From: Aplidium turbinatum
Taxonomy: Eukaryota > Chordata > Ascidiacea > Aplousobranchia > Polyclinidae
Assembly: GCA_918807975.1 (NCBI GenBank)
Contig: OU964918.1
Location: 27,326,477 to 27,390,476 of the forward strand
Length of the DNA stretch: 64,000 nucleotides
Reading direction: 5' to 3'
Position numbers and translations under genes: made by a program. Below are positions 31,807 to 42,800 of this stretch, in pieces (position 1 is the stretch's first letter; the number at the start of each line of letters is the position of its first letter). The notes under the pieces were generated by a model. The model was given only the letters and a program-made list of their open reading frames with translations. It made no database searches and was not told the origin of the DNA.

Positions 31807-32465
31807 GGATGCAACCTAGTTCGTACCATGAACAGTTCGGACCGTCAGTTCGTACTTTGAAAAGATCGAGAAAAAAAAATTAAAAAAAGCCAAAGTCGCT
31901 GATCGCAGTTTCCGCAATCATTTTAAAATTTTCCCCCTGAAAAGATCGAGAGAAAAAATAGCTCAAAACCGAAGTCCGCTGATCGCCGTTCCCGCAAACA
32001 TTTTTCCGCAGTTTCCGCTAACCCTAATTTTAACCATAGAGTAATCTATGCTCTAACCCTCGCTGATCGCAGTTTCCACAAACATTTTCCGCAGTTTCCG
32101 CTAACCTTTACCCTAACTATAGAGTAATCTATGCTCTAACCCTAGCTGATCGCAGTTTCCGCAAACATTTTTCCGCAGTTTCCGCTAACCGCAGTTTTCA
32201 CTTACTTTAACTCTAACCATACAGTGATCTATGCTCTAACCCTAACCTTCGCTGATCGCAGTTTTTGCAAACATTTTTCCGCAGTTTTCGCTAACCCTAA
32301 TCCTCGAATTTGTTTCAAATTGTTTGGGGAAACTCCGATCAGCGACTTCGGTTTTGTGCTATTAAACTGCGATCAGCGACTTCGGCTTTTAATTTTTTCT
32401 CTCGATCTTTTCAGGGTACGAACTGACTGTACAAATGGTTCAAGGTACGAACTAGATTGCACCCG
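31807..32465. mobile_element. Foldback element with CCCTAA-like repeats, copy 2
   Basis: The left end GGATGCAACCTAGTTCG and right end CGAACTAGATTGCACCC, flanked by the 8-bp duplication GGTTACTT, match 14290-15930. The interior is the same GATCGCAGTTTCCGC array. It inserted into an array of the same kind (31711-31800 and 32466-32635), so like has inserted into like. Confidence 0.82.
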
Positions 32466-32635
32466 GGTTACTTTACCCTAATTCTAACCATAGAGTAATC
32501 TATGCTCTAACCCTAACACTCGCTGATCGCAGTTTCCAATCTTTTCCGCTGTTTCCGTTAACCGTTAACGGAAACTGCGATCAGCGAGGGTTAGGGTTGG
32601 AGCATAGATTACGGTACTCTATGGTTAGAGTTGGC
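32466..32635. repeat. CCCTAA-like / GATCGCAG repeat array
   Basis: Degenerate units containing ACCATAGAGTAATCTATGC and CTGATCGCAGTTTCC, continuing the array at 31711-31800 that flanks the inserted element. Confidence 0.65.
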
Positions 32636-32913
32636 CGTCTTTAAATGTAGCAAACCTCGCAAACGTAGCAAACCTCGCAAACCACAAAGTTGCCAGATGG
32701 TATTTTTTTAATTGTACTTTTTTATTTTTTTTATTTATTTTTTTTATTGTATTCTTTTAAATTTCTTGGCTCTTTATTTATCGGGTGCATGTTTTTTAAA
32801 ACCCTTTTGAACATGTTACTTGTTTAGTGTTGATGTTGCAGATGTTCTATTCTCATCTATAAAAAGATATCATAATCTCTGCTTTGTTGGTTATGGTTAG
32901 TTTTGATATAAAC
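32636..32913. repeat. Inverted copy of the arm at 41570-41815
   Basis: GTAGCAAACCTCGCAAAC motifs, GCCAGATGG and TATCGGGTGCATG recur in inverted order at about 41570-41815. This looks like one end of the element type that forms the foldback at 40325-41610. Confidence 0.65.
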
Positions 32914-33846
32914 CAGGCCTCGAAATTCACGGCGGACACGGCGGTCATGTCCGCCGTCACAGCATGTGATGTCCGCGGGAAGTACCATCTAGATCGGTCA
33001 CATTTGTCCGCCGAGAAATAACATAGGAACTAGCGATACAAATCGTCATTGCATAGCACGAACGTCGAACAATTGTTGCGACTTGCGAGAATATAATTTC
33101 TCGCGCATTCTAGCGCGCATCTAGAAAATTAAAATACTGTACGATATCCTCAGCTTCCATTCAAGCAGGAAAACTTTCGATTTTTACGTTGCTTCAACGA
33201 TTGATGACATTGAATCAGCGTAACAAAGGTTAATTCTTCGCTAAGAATCGATAGGAGTACGGTACGATTTTTCTACAGCAATCACGCGCAACTTAGTTCA
33301 AGTCTTCCGTCACAATGTCTGGCTTTGATCTCCGAGTAATATTGATAAGCCAAGGTTGGTTACAAAATTAGATTATACGAGTAGGCTATTACAGCAAGAT
33401 GCAGCAAAATTTGTTAAGTTTTGGTATTACGTACAGTAAGTAAAAAAAAGGTCCAGGGAAAATTCACTTTCGCTCACATGACACGCAAAAATAAACTTAA
33501 AGAAAAAAATCCTAGTGAAACTTTGCACAGCAGAAAATAGTAGCGTTAGTGTAGTAGCGTTTTCCGACTCGTGTCCAGAGCATTGTGACGCAAGAAGCTA
33601 CACAACCTCGTTCGGTAGAAGTTAATCAGATATGCGGCATATTAAGCAGCTACACGGCGCTTTGACTCTTCAAACGCACGTCGTTGGTCTTTTCAAATGG
33701 CGAAGAATTATCAAGATAAGCTGATTAAGCATGACGATCGACGCTAAAACTCGTGTGTCCGCCGTGAGACTTAATTTGTCCGCCGAGATAGCTGCTCAGA
33801 CCGGACACGTTTGTCCGCCGTCAACAAAAACGAATTTCGAGGCCTG
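32914..33846. mobile_element. hAT-like MITE (CAGGCCTCGAAATTC family), copy 1
   Basis: Ends CAGGCCTCGAAATTC and GAATTTCGAGGCCTG are perfect inverted repeats. GGCGGACA/TGTCCGCC motifs repeat just inside both ends. No clear target duplication was found. A second copy, inverted and interrupted, is at about 42986-43765. Confidence 0.75.
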
Positions 33847-34186
33847 TTATTATATTTATCATGTATGCTCTTTCCCTACCAGGCAACAACTTCACCAAGT
33901 TTGATAAGTAACATTATATTTATTAGAAAGTTACAATGCATCAAAATATGCACCCCAAGCAAAAAAGCCAAAATAACGCCATTTTGTGGCATAAAAATAC
34001 CCCCGTAAAAAGTGTTTACAAAATAATCTTTTTAACCATTTGAAGAACATTACCTAAGGAACTTGTGTACAAAGTTTTGACTTTGTCACTCAACCATTTA
34101 AGCGGTTGAAGTGAAAGAGCAAAAAATAACTGTAGAGACGAAACTATTGCTCTAAGCCATTTGAAACTGTTTTTATTGGCCGAGGC
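33847..34186. other. No gene seen
   Basis: AT-rich spacer of about 340 bases without recognisable features. Confidence 0.5.
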
Positions 34187-35429
34187 CAAACGAAAAAAGT
34201 TGAAATTGCCTCGGCAATTGCTGTGAACGTTTATTACGAAACAATTGTACCAAAACGAGAAGCGAAAAATATACTAGAGTAGTCTATCACGACCACACTG
34301 TTTGATTTGTTGTGATGTAATAAAACCAAAAGTAGCGATAAAGCGAGCAACAAGATACGCACGTCGCACGCTGTTACAGTAATTCACGTTAAATAACTCA
34401 CAGGCAGAAAAGTAAGTTAATTTTGAGTTGATTCAACGTTCCAGTCAACACAGATCGATTTAATTTTTCGGCGCGTTAAACTGCGTAACAACAATGCCCA
34501 ATAAGAAATTTACATTCGTTTTACATTAATTCGACATCTGGGTTGTTCCATTATATTTCAACAAATTTTTCAGCAATTTTATACCCTATGTCTGGAAAAC
34601 TCAATTTTGTTGATTGATTTGGTAAGGGTTTGACATAATGATGCTAATAAAAATAAAATTTTTGAAATCGGGCCACCTGGTGGTGAGATATTGAAGTTTT
34701 AATGAAATTTCGTCTCTCGATGCCGACGCGAGCCCCCAAAATTAAATTCTTAATTTTAGGAGTCGTACTCCACCTAAAAATTTGATGTTGGTGTCAAATC
34801 CTATGTTTTAAAGGTCAAGGAATCTGAATTTGAGGTTAAATTAAGGATAAATCCACAAGAAAACATTGTTTCTTAATATTTTTTATTTTAAGGGGGACTA
34901 ATGGGGACCCCAAAATGGGAATGAAGGATTGAGTGAAAAGAAAAGATTATTTTCAGCATGTCATCTACATACCTTAAACCATTCACCAATATGATGTTTT
35001 TTGATTACAATTGTGATCTTCACAAGAATTTTCAGTTTTTAAATAATGCAACCTAATTTTTTCAAAATTATCAATTTTTTGTTTGAAGAGAAATATGAGT
35101 CAAGATAAAGATTAAAAACCACAATATCTTGCATTTCTGCAAATAAAAGTTTTTCAGGTTTCAAACCAACTAATACAATTTCTTATTTGTGGGACTTTTC
35201 TTTCCAACAATTGATCTGGAATTTGGCCTACTATTTTTGAATTGAAGACATTCTGACTTTCCAACTGCGACCACAATGATGCATTCTGCCAGGATCCACA
35301 GGCACACACAATGTATGTGTTTGCAGCATTCACCAAAATGCTGTATTAATATCAACAGCTTGTGGTTTCAAATACAAAGAACTTATGGAAAAACTTGTTT
35401 GTGATCTCAATAACAAGTTATGCAAGGTT

Positions 35430-38400
35430 CATAGGTGTTACAAAATTTTGCCCTAGAAAATCCAATTTGGAAGAGCACCTACTCAACCATTTTGAGGGCC
35501 AAGATTTGGATTAAGAAATTAGCTTTCAAATTAGGGTTTCAACAGACAGAACGACTCTAATCACACGATGCTTGCCTGTAACTGAGTACATTGGTTTATT
35601 GAGCACTAAAATTGATGATTTAACTGGTCATTCTTACGGTCCACGACATTAAGGCGCGAACAAAACGGCGCGAGACAAAAAGGCGCAGAAAAAACGGCGC
35701 AGAGACAAAATGGCGCAGAGGCAAAACGGCGCAGACAAAACGGCGCCAAAGTCAACGTAACATTTTTTTTTCTTTTGAAAATACTTAACTCAAGCGCTAT
35801 AGTTGATCAATAATAGTTTTGATTCAAACGCGTTGCTCATTTCAAGTTCATTTGGGAAGCACGAAATAACATTATTGTAAAGAGAAACTACCGTGCAATA
35901 GTATCTAATTTGTGATAATTAAATGAGTTCAATAACACTCAATGACATTCTTAATTCAAATGCGTTGCTCCTTATATTCGAAGTCAAGTTCAGTCGGGAA
36001 GTAAAGACCACATTTGGTCGGGGAGCAATTTGAAACAGCGTACATTTGTTTGCAATAAGTTCAAAGATTATGTCGCATCATTTTCAAGACAAAATACGGC
36101 GCGATTAATATTCCGCATCACACTTTGCGTTCTGTCTCTCACACTAACAACCGTGACGGCTTATCAACTGCCAAGAAACTATTTATTCTGTAATTATCCA
36201 GCTGGCAAAAGTGCGACCTCGGAAACAACTGAGTGCATCAATAATAGTTTTGATTCAAACGCGTTGGTCACTTCAAGTTCATTTGGGAAGCACAAAATAA
36301 CATTATTGTAAAGAGAAACTACCGTGCAATAATATCTAATTTGTGATAATTAAATGAGTTCAATAACACTCAATGACATTCTTAATTCAAATGCGTTGCT
36401 CCTTAAAGAAGTTTAAATGCTTTTGATGTCATCCGTCTGCCACTGGCCTTCCAAGAAATGGACACGGACAAATTATTTCGGCTTGAGAGGGGAGTGTTGA
36501 AAAGCATGTCCAAAAGTTTAAACCAGAAAACTTTGGAGAATTTTTTTAAAATTGCTGAAAAAAAGTAGCCTACTGTTGTGAAATGCAGTGCGTAATTTCA
36601 TTTGTGCAGTTTCGTTCAGTTGAGGAACATTGCAAATTAATTATTTTACCAGACAGCGCAAAAGATTTGAAACAAAACCTTGGCGATTTCAAAACAAACA
36701 ATGAGGGGGAACCGTGTTTTTCTACCATACAACTATTTTCATTCTCAAATCTACACAGCTGGTAAGGAGCTAAAAATAGCACGCTTGAGTCAAAAACTTC
36801 AACAGTCAAAGTTCGCGTTGTGACATCACAGAGGTCGGTGAGATGAAAACAAGTCCGATTGCCCCAGTTTGCAGAAAAATGCTTTGATCGTACCTGCTCT
36901 CCCAGTCAGCAAAGATGGTCTTTTTTACATTGTTTCAATGTCTGCTAACCATAATTCAATGTAAAAAAGACCATCTTTGCTGACTGGGAGAGCAGGTACG
37001 ATCAAAGCATTTTTCTGCAAACTGGGGCAATCGGACTTGTTTTCATCTCACCGACCTCTGTGATGTCACAACGCGAACTTTGACTGTTGAAGTTTTTGAT
37101 TCAAGCGTGCTATTTTTAGCTCCTTACCAGCTGTGTAGTTTTGAGAATGAAAATAGTTGTATGGTAGAAAAACACGGTTCCCACTCATTGTTTGTTTTGA
37201 AATCGCCAAGGTTTTGTTTCAAATCTTTTGCGCTGTCTGGTAAAATAATTAATTTGCAATGTTCCTCAACTGAACGAAACTGCACAAATGAAATTACACA
37301 CTGCATTTCACAACAGTAGGCTACTTTTTTTCAGCAATTTAAAAAAAATTCTCCAAAGTTTTCTGGTTTAAACTTTTGGACATGCTTTTCAACACTCCCC
37401 TCTCAAGCCGAAATAATTTGTCCGTGTCCATTTCTTGGAAGGCCAGTGGCAGACAGATGACATCAAAAGCATTTAAACTTCTTTAAGGAGCAACGCATTT
37501 GAATTAAGAATGTCATTGAGTGTTATTGAACTCATTTAATTATCACAAATTAGATATTATTGCACGATTTTCAAAAGAAAAAAAATTGTTACGTTGACTT
37601 GGCGCCTTTTTGTCTGCGCCGTTTTGCCTCTGCGCCATTTTGTCTCTGCGCCGTTTTTTCTGCGCCTTTTTGTCTCGCGCCGTTTTGTTCGCGCCTTAAT
37701 GTCCTGCTTCGTCATTCTTATATAGCCAAGAGTCATTCAAGTTATTTGAAAGACCGAAAGAGCATGTTGCAACCGGATGAAGCACTTGTGCTAGGAGATT
37801 TTGCTGAAAATTTCCAGTTTGTTATTCAAGATGAAATACAGTCTTTTCATTGGTGTAAGGATTACTGCACTCTTCATCCTTTAGTTTTGTACTTTCGAAA
37901 TGGCACAGAGGTACAGTCCCAATCCTTCTGTGCTATTTCAAATGATCTAATTCACGATACTTGCTTTGTGCACTATCTTCAAAAAATTTTGTGTAGTTAT
38001 TTGGAATCCAATCTCCCCCAGGTACAACATGTGGAATATTTTTCAGATGGCTGTGCTGCACTATATAAGAATTTTAAGAACATGCTGAATCTTACATTTC
38101 ACAAAGAAGATTTCAAAATCAGTGCTAGTTGGTCATTCTTTGATTCCAGCCATGGTAAATCTCCTTGCGATGGTGTTGGAGGCATTGTGAAGCGCCAATT
38201 ACGAAGTGCAAGCTTGTCTCGTCCAACAACAAACCAGATTTTGACAGCAGAAGCAGTTTATCAATATTGCCAAGAAAGCATAAAAGGCGTTACATGAATT
38301 CTTATTATATTTCCAAAAATAAATTGACTGATCACCGGCAACAATTGGCAGATTGTTTTTTGTTGGGAAAAACCATCCCAGGAACAAGAAGTTTTCACTG

Positions 38401-38647
38401 CTTTATTCCATTAGAGACCGGAATGATTGCTTTCAATCGAACATCTGATGATTCAACATTTGCTGGCAAATACTGCTTTTTCAGAAAAGCACGCAAGTAC
38501 ACTGCATCTGATGTTGCACCAATGACATATATAGTATGCAAGTATGACCACTGTTGGTGGCTTGGTTTAGTGGAAGAAGCAAGTGAAGAACATGCAGATG
38601 TGCTTGTCAACTTTATGCATGCCAGAAGTGGATCTTTACAAAATTAA
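35430..38647 (+). pseudogene. Transposase-like protein of an uncharacterised widespread family
   Basis: The coding remnant before the foldback ends STDRTTLITRCLPVTEYIGL...LTGHSY. It resumes after the insertion as SYIAKSHSSYLKDRK, LGDFAENFQFVIQD, YFSDGCAALYKNFKNML, then FFDSSHGKSPCDGVGG, and after a one-base frame change near 38295 continues as YYISKNKLTDHRQQLADCF to a stop at 38645-38647. I recognise the pattern DFAENY...SDG.A..KN...HGK..CDG.GG..KR as a recurrent, poorly classified transposon protein of invertebrates. The aspartates in FAEN and SDG are candidate catalytic residues, by inference. The N-terminal part before 35430 has several stops. Confidence 0.65.
35637..37710. mobile_element. 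2.1-kb foldback element with minisatellite ends
   Basis: A near-complete palindrome centred at about 36944. Each end carries repeats of an ACAAAACGGCGCAGAG-like unit after GACATTAAGGCGCG. The flanking GTCATTCTTA (35627-35636, 37711-37720) is a 9-10 bp duplication inside the transposase frame. The left arm is longer because a ~175-bp block (about 35810-35980) is repeated at about 36235-36410. The 9-bp-class target and minisatellite ends recall MULE/Rehavkus-type foldbacks. The identical 79-codon frames on opposite strands (36570-36809, 37080-37319) are one arm read twice. Confidence 0.88.
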
Positions 38648-39381
38648 ATAAATTAAAATTAATTTAATAATTTATTAAATTAAATAAAGAAATAAATTTT
38701 GAGGGCTCACGTCTGCCATCTAGTGATGAGTTTCACTATCTCACTAACCGGTTGTCCGATTTCAAAAATTTTTTTTTTGTTAGCATCAGTATGTCAAACC
38801 CTTACCAAATCAATCAACAAAAACAAGATTTTCAAACATAGGGTGTTTGGGGTTCGTTGAAATATAATGGAACAACCCATCTAGCAACGTTGAATTATTA
38901 TAAAATAACGTTAATTGCTCAACCAGGTATCGGTAACAAATTAATAGCTCCCTGCAAGAAGATTGCCTCGATTTACGTATAGCCTACACAAACATACAGT
39001 AATTTCGGCACAATTGCGACACTGCGAACAACACAAAGTCTGTTTGATAAAGAACTATCTGTCAGAATCGGAATCATCAGATGCTGTATCGGAGCACGAG
39101 GTTGTCGCGTCATCACTGGAATCAGACACATCAAGAGGCTTGGCTGTAAATCTACACCGTCTTCGCCTTTCGCAACGAAGCGTCCACATTTTGCAGCTTT
39201 CGGGCTTTGATACCAATCCACACGCCTCTTTCTTTTTCATAGAGCTTCATCAGGGTGTTGACTAAGGAACAAATCTATGGCTGTGCCATAACGACTGGGA
39301 GGAATGTCTAACCCTAACCTTACAAGGGCTCGTGTGGCCTCGGCATTTTTATTGGCGACGCTAATTTCGAAGACTGAATAT

Positions 39382-40324
39382 ATCGCATCAAAAAAGTGTA
39401 TTGTGATGTCACTTGCATTCTGCTTATCAGACATCAGCTGCTTGGTTAATCAATAATGTTAAGAATTCAAGCATAGACAGTGTGTATTGTGATTTATCGG
39501 GTGCTTTGACTGCTTTCTAATCCTTTGTGATTATAAGTGGCAAAGTACTTTATTCACAAGACCGCTTGCGTAAAATTTTCTCGGAACTTCATGGCGGACA
39601 AATGCGGCCGACGGAAGGGCGAGACCAGGCGGACAAAATGTCGGTTTTTGTAGGTTAATAGCGGCCATGGCTGCCTTCAGTTTCGAGGCTACAATTATTT
39701 CCGTTTTTGTTAAACACTGAATTATCCAACCAACTGTAGCGCAACTTCTTGTTTTACACTATGTCTCTCGCTAGGTAGCTTATTTGACAGAACAAAGCAA
39801 TTCCGCAACAACGCTGCGTTGAAAAAATGCGGTACTCACTGCATTGTTGTTGCTACAGCAATTGCCGCACGCTGGCAATTCCTGGTGGAGAAAGCCACGT
39901 TCAATCTTTTCTCCGAATGGTCTCACTTTTGTTACGTCACAATCAAACTTCAGTTCCGGGTTAGCGTAAGGGAATATGAATATGACATCATAATAAACAT
40001 GACAATAAAATAATCAATACAAACTAAAGACGTACTGAAACAATCGCTTTTTACAAATCTTTCCTCACAAACTTGTTGCTGGGTATAAATAGGAGCACCG
40101 CGCAATGTTGTCATTTCATCATTGAAAAGTTAAATATGAAGCAAAGTGAAAGGCGCAAGAAAGCAAACATCAAACCTATTAAAGCTTAATTGCTGCAGCG
40201 ACGCTAAACATAGTCTTTGTGAGAAAGACTAACCATTGCGAATTTGCGAACATACACATTCAATGAAATCTGTTTGAAAACTCTCGACCACCCAGAATTC
40301 CTCTCTTCTAAGAAAAAATCGACA
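39382..40324. other. No gene; fragment of the GGCGGACA repeat family
   Basis: About 39590-39690 contains GGCGGACAAATGCGG and CAGTTTCGAGGC pieces related to 32914-33846. The remainder shows nothing recognisable. Confidence 0.45.
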
Positions 40325-41610
40325 CCTATGGATATAAATACATTTAAAGCAATGCCTTTGCGATCAACATTTGTGAGATAGCCTATTGCAAGTTAATATT
40401 AACGCAATATTTGGTAGTCAGACATTCGGGAATCAGTACTCCATCCCTTAGTTAGACCATGGTTGGGTGAGTTTACTAATCACTGGTTTTCTAAAAACCC
40501 GGCTGCAGACGATAAATAAAACTTAACTTTTGCAGACGACCGTAGTCCCAGCCCTGGACTACGCCGTGTGACACAAAACGAAGAAGTTCCTAATGACAAG
40601 TTTTTGTGTGTGTTTAGAAAGTAAGGGATATTTTGTGAACGAAACCGTTTTTTCAAGGTTTGGTCTTTTGAAGTGTGTTTAAAATACCTCTATGCTTTAG
40701 CTCTTTTTTGGGCTACTTGCAAAAAAATGGTTTGTTTTTGGGATTGGTTTGAAACGTGTTTTTGGTTAGGTAATTTTGTGGAATCTGGCAACTCTGCAAG
40801 GTTTGCTTCTTTAAATGTAGCAAACCTCACAAGGTTTGTAGAGGTTTGCGAACTCCGAATTCCTCGCAAAGTTTGCGAACTCCGAATTCCTCGCCTCGCA
40901 AATGTCGCGAACTCCGAATTCCTCGCAAAGCTTGAAGATTTCTGCATTTGAAAGCCTACCGCAATAGGTTTTCATAGTCTCCCTAAAGAAGATAGATTTA
41001 GACTAGCAGCAAGTAATGATAAGGTTGTCTGTAGTCTAGGCCTATCTATTTGATGCAAACTATGAACAGTTGAAAACCTCATCAGCCATCAATTGTAGAA
41101 ACCTTTCTCAAGATTTGCGAGGTTTGCTAGGTTTGCTACGTTTAAAGAAGCAAACCTTGTAGAGTTGCCAGATTCCACAAAATTACCCAGCCAAAAACAC
41201 GTTTTAAACCAATTTTTTTTGCAAGTAGCCCAAAAAGGAGCCAAAGCATATAGGCATTTTAAACACACTTCAAATGACCAAAACTTTTGGAAAAACCGGT
41301 TTTGTTTACAAAATATTCCTTACATTCTAAACACACACAAAAATTTGTCATTAGGAACTTCTTCCTTTTGTGTCACACGGCGTAGCCCAGGAACTACGGT
41401 CACCTGCAAAAGTTAAGTTTTATTTATCGTCTGCAGCCCGGTTTTTAGAGCACCAGTGATTAGTGAATTCACCCAACCATGGTCTAAGGGATTAAGTACT
41501 GATTCTCGAAATGTCTGGCTACCAAATATTGCGTTAATATTATCTTTCAAGTTTCAACATCTCACAAGTCTTGATCGCAAAGGCATTGCTTTAAATGTAT
41601 TATATCAAAA
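40325..41610. mobile_element. Foldback element, arms ~0.5-0.6 kb
   Basis: The left arm (about 40325-40960) and right arm (about 41085-41610) are inverted copies. Examples are AATACATTTAAAGCAATGCC against its inverse at about 41580-41600, and GACACAAAACGAAGAAGTTCC against its inverse near 41360. The arms meet in GGTTTGCGAACTCCGAATTCC-like short repeats. Open frames on both strands are by-products. Confidence 0.8.
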
Positions 41611-42033
41611 CTAACCACAACCAACAAAGCAGAGATTTTGATATCTTTTTACTGATAAAAATAAGACATCAACACTAAACAAATAACATATTCAAAAGGG
41701 TTTTAAAGAACATGCACCCGATAAATAAAACGCCAAGAAAAAAAAAAACCATCTGGCAACTTTGTGGTTTGCTAGGTTTGCGAGGTTTGCTAGGTTTGCT
41801 ACATTTAAAGACAGCCTTAGAGTTAGCGGAAACTGCGGAAAAATGTTTGCAGAAACTGCGATCAGCGGACTTCGGTTTTTAGCTATTTTTTCTCGATCTT
41901 TTCAGGGGGAAAATTTTAAAATGATTGCCGAAACTGCGATCAGCGACTTCGGCTTTTTTTAATGTTTTTCTCGATCTTTTCAAGGTACAAACTGACGGTC
42001 CGAACTGTTTATGTTACGAACTAGGTTGCATCC
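41611..42033. repeat. Repeat remnants: GCAAACCT arm and CCCTAA-type foldback end
   Basis: 41570-41815 is the inverse of 32636-32913. 41815-42033 carries CTGCGATCAGCG units and ends with ACGAACTAGGTTGCATCC, a solo end of the foldback family at 14290-15930. Confidence 0.65.
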
Positions 42034-42169
42034 GTTTAGCTGTAAATAACCAACTTTTAAATATCAAATATATATCTTTGTTTGTTTCTTATAAAGTGCA
42101 CCGCTGCGCATTATCGCTGTTTCTCCTGCGCTGCGCATTACCCAGATTGACTATATGGAGTCACATGAT

Positions 42170-42665
42170 CCGAACATCTACCACCCGCAACTATTTTTAT
42201 TACTTTGTTTTGAAATGCTTGGAGTTTGTCGACATTGTGTCTTAAAATTGGAACCCCATATTGTTATTGCATATTGTATATGGGGATGCACAAGCGAGTG
42301 ATATAACTGAAGTCTGGTTTTCGAAGGAATGAAAGATTTCAATTTAGACAAGATGCCGAAGGACCGAGCAAGTTTCAATTTTAGATCATCGATGTGGGGT
42401 TTAAATGAAAGTTGATTGTCAATAGTTATTCCAAGATATTTAGAGTGGTCAACATCAAGATTACTGTAGTTTTTTTTTTTTGGCGGAATTACTAATAAAC
42501 TTGATTTGGAAGTATTGATAGTTAACTTGTTGGCATTTATCCAACTATTAATTTTAACTAGATCCGAATTGAGCTTGTTTTATAACAGACTTAAGTTTTC
42601 AGCTTTGACAATGAGACATGTGTCATCGGCGAACAAAATTAAACTCAATTTAATTATTGTTTCTA
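42170..42665 (-). pseudogene. LINE (CR1/Rex-like) reverse transcriptase fragment
   Basis: On the minus strand the translation runs LFADDTCLIVKAENLSLL, INSWINANKLTINTSKS, YLGITIDNQLSFKPHID, then LARSFGILSKLKSFIP and LYHSLVHPHIQYAITIWG. It contains the RT catalytic FADD box and the thumb region that follows. It is truncated at both ends, with a stop and at least one frame change. It lies antisense, ending about 140 bases before the PET117 start. Confidence 0.75.
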
Positions 42666-42800
42666 ACACAACTTGTAAACTTGTGATAAATTTTCAATTC
42701 TGAAATGCTTTTTTGTATTCAATTCTTAAGTAGGCCTAACTAGCCTTCTTGGTTTTAGGTCAGTTTAAAATAAAATTTAAAAATTTAATAATAGCATGAA

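Larger units (their letters stand above)
34540..38878 (+). mobile_element. 4.3-kb DNA transposon with broken transposase, 4-bp target site
   Basis: Inverted ends GGGTTGTTCCATTATATTTC, with imperfect matching extending for about 170 bp (GATTTGGTAAGGGTTTGACA shared at both ends), are flanked by ATCT on each side (536-539 of the 34 kb and 879-882 of the 38 kb blocks). The interior encodes transposase-like sequence (35430-38647) and is split by a foldback element at 35637-37710. The superfamily is not assigned; a 4-bp target and long ends are compatible with several. Confidence 0.85.
34187..39381 (-). mobile_element. DNA transposon, CAGTCTTCGAAATTAGC family, copy 2 (split)
   Basis: 34187-34530 matches 16196-16520 in inverted order. 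The right end at 39381 is GCTAATTTCGAAGACTG preceded by CCTCGGC motifs, equal to the terminus of the copy at 13572. The left terminus is missing. The copy runs on the minus strand and is split by the 4.3-kb transposon at 34540-38878. Its minus-strand frame around 39055-39240 is short and acidic (DVSDSSDD, SDTASDDSDSD) and has no clear homology. Confidence 0.65.

Noticed and set aside
31711-32635. True telomere or interstitial telomere site
   Set aside because: CCCTAA runs are short, degenerate and embedded in a larger transposon-borne unit.
36570-37319. Identical 79-codon genes on both strands
   Set aside because: The two arms of one palindromic foldback element.
38963-39434. Small acidic protein gene near 39.1 kb
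   Set aside because: Short frames on both strands inside a broken transposon end, with no splice model or domain to support them.
42506-42703. 65-codon plus-strand frame before PET117
   Set aside because: Antisense shadow of a LINE reverse transcriptase fragment on the minus strand.
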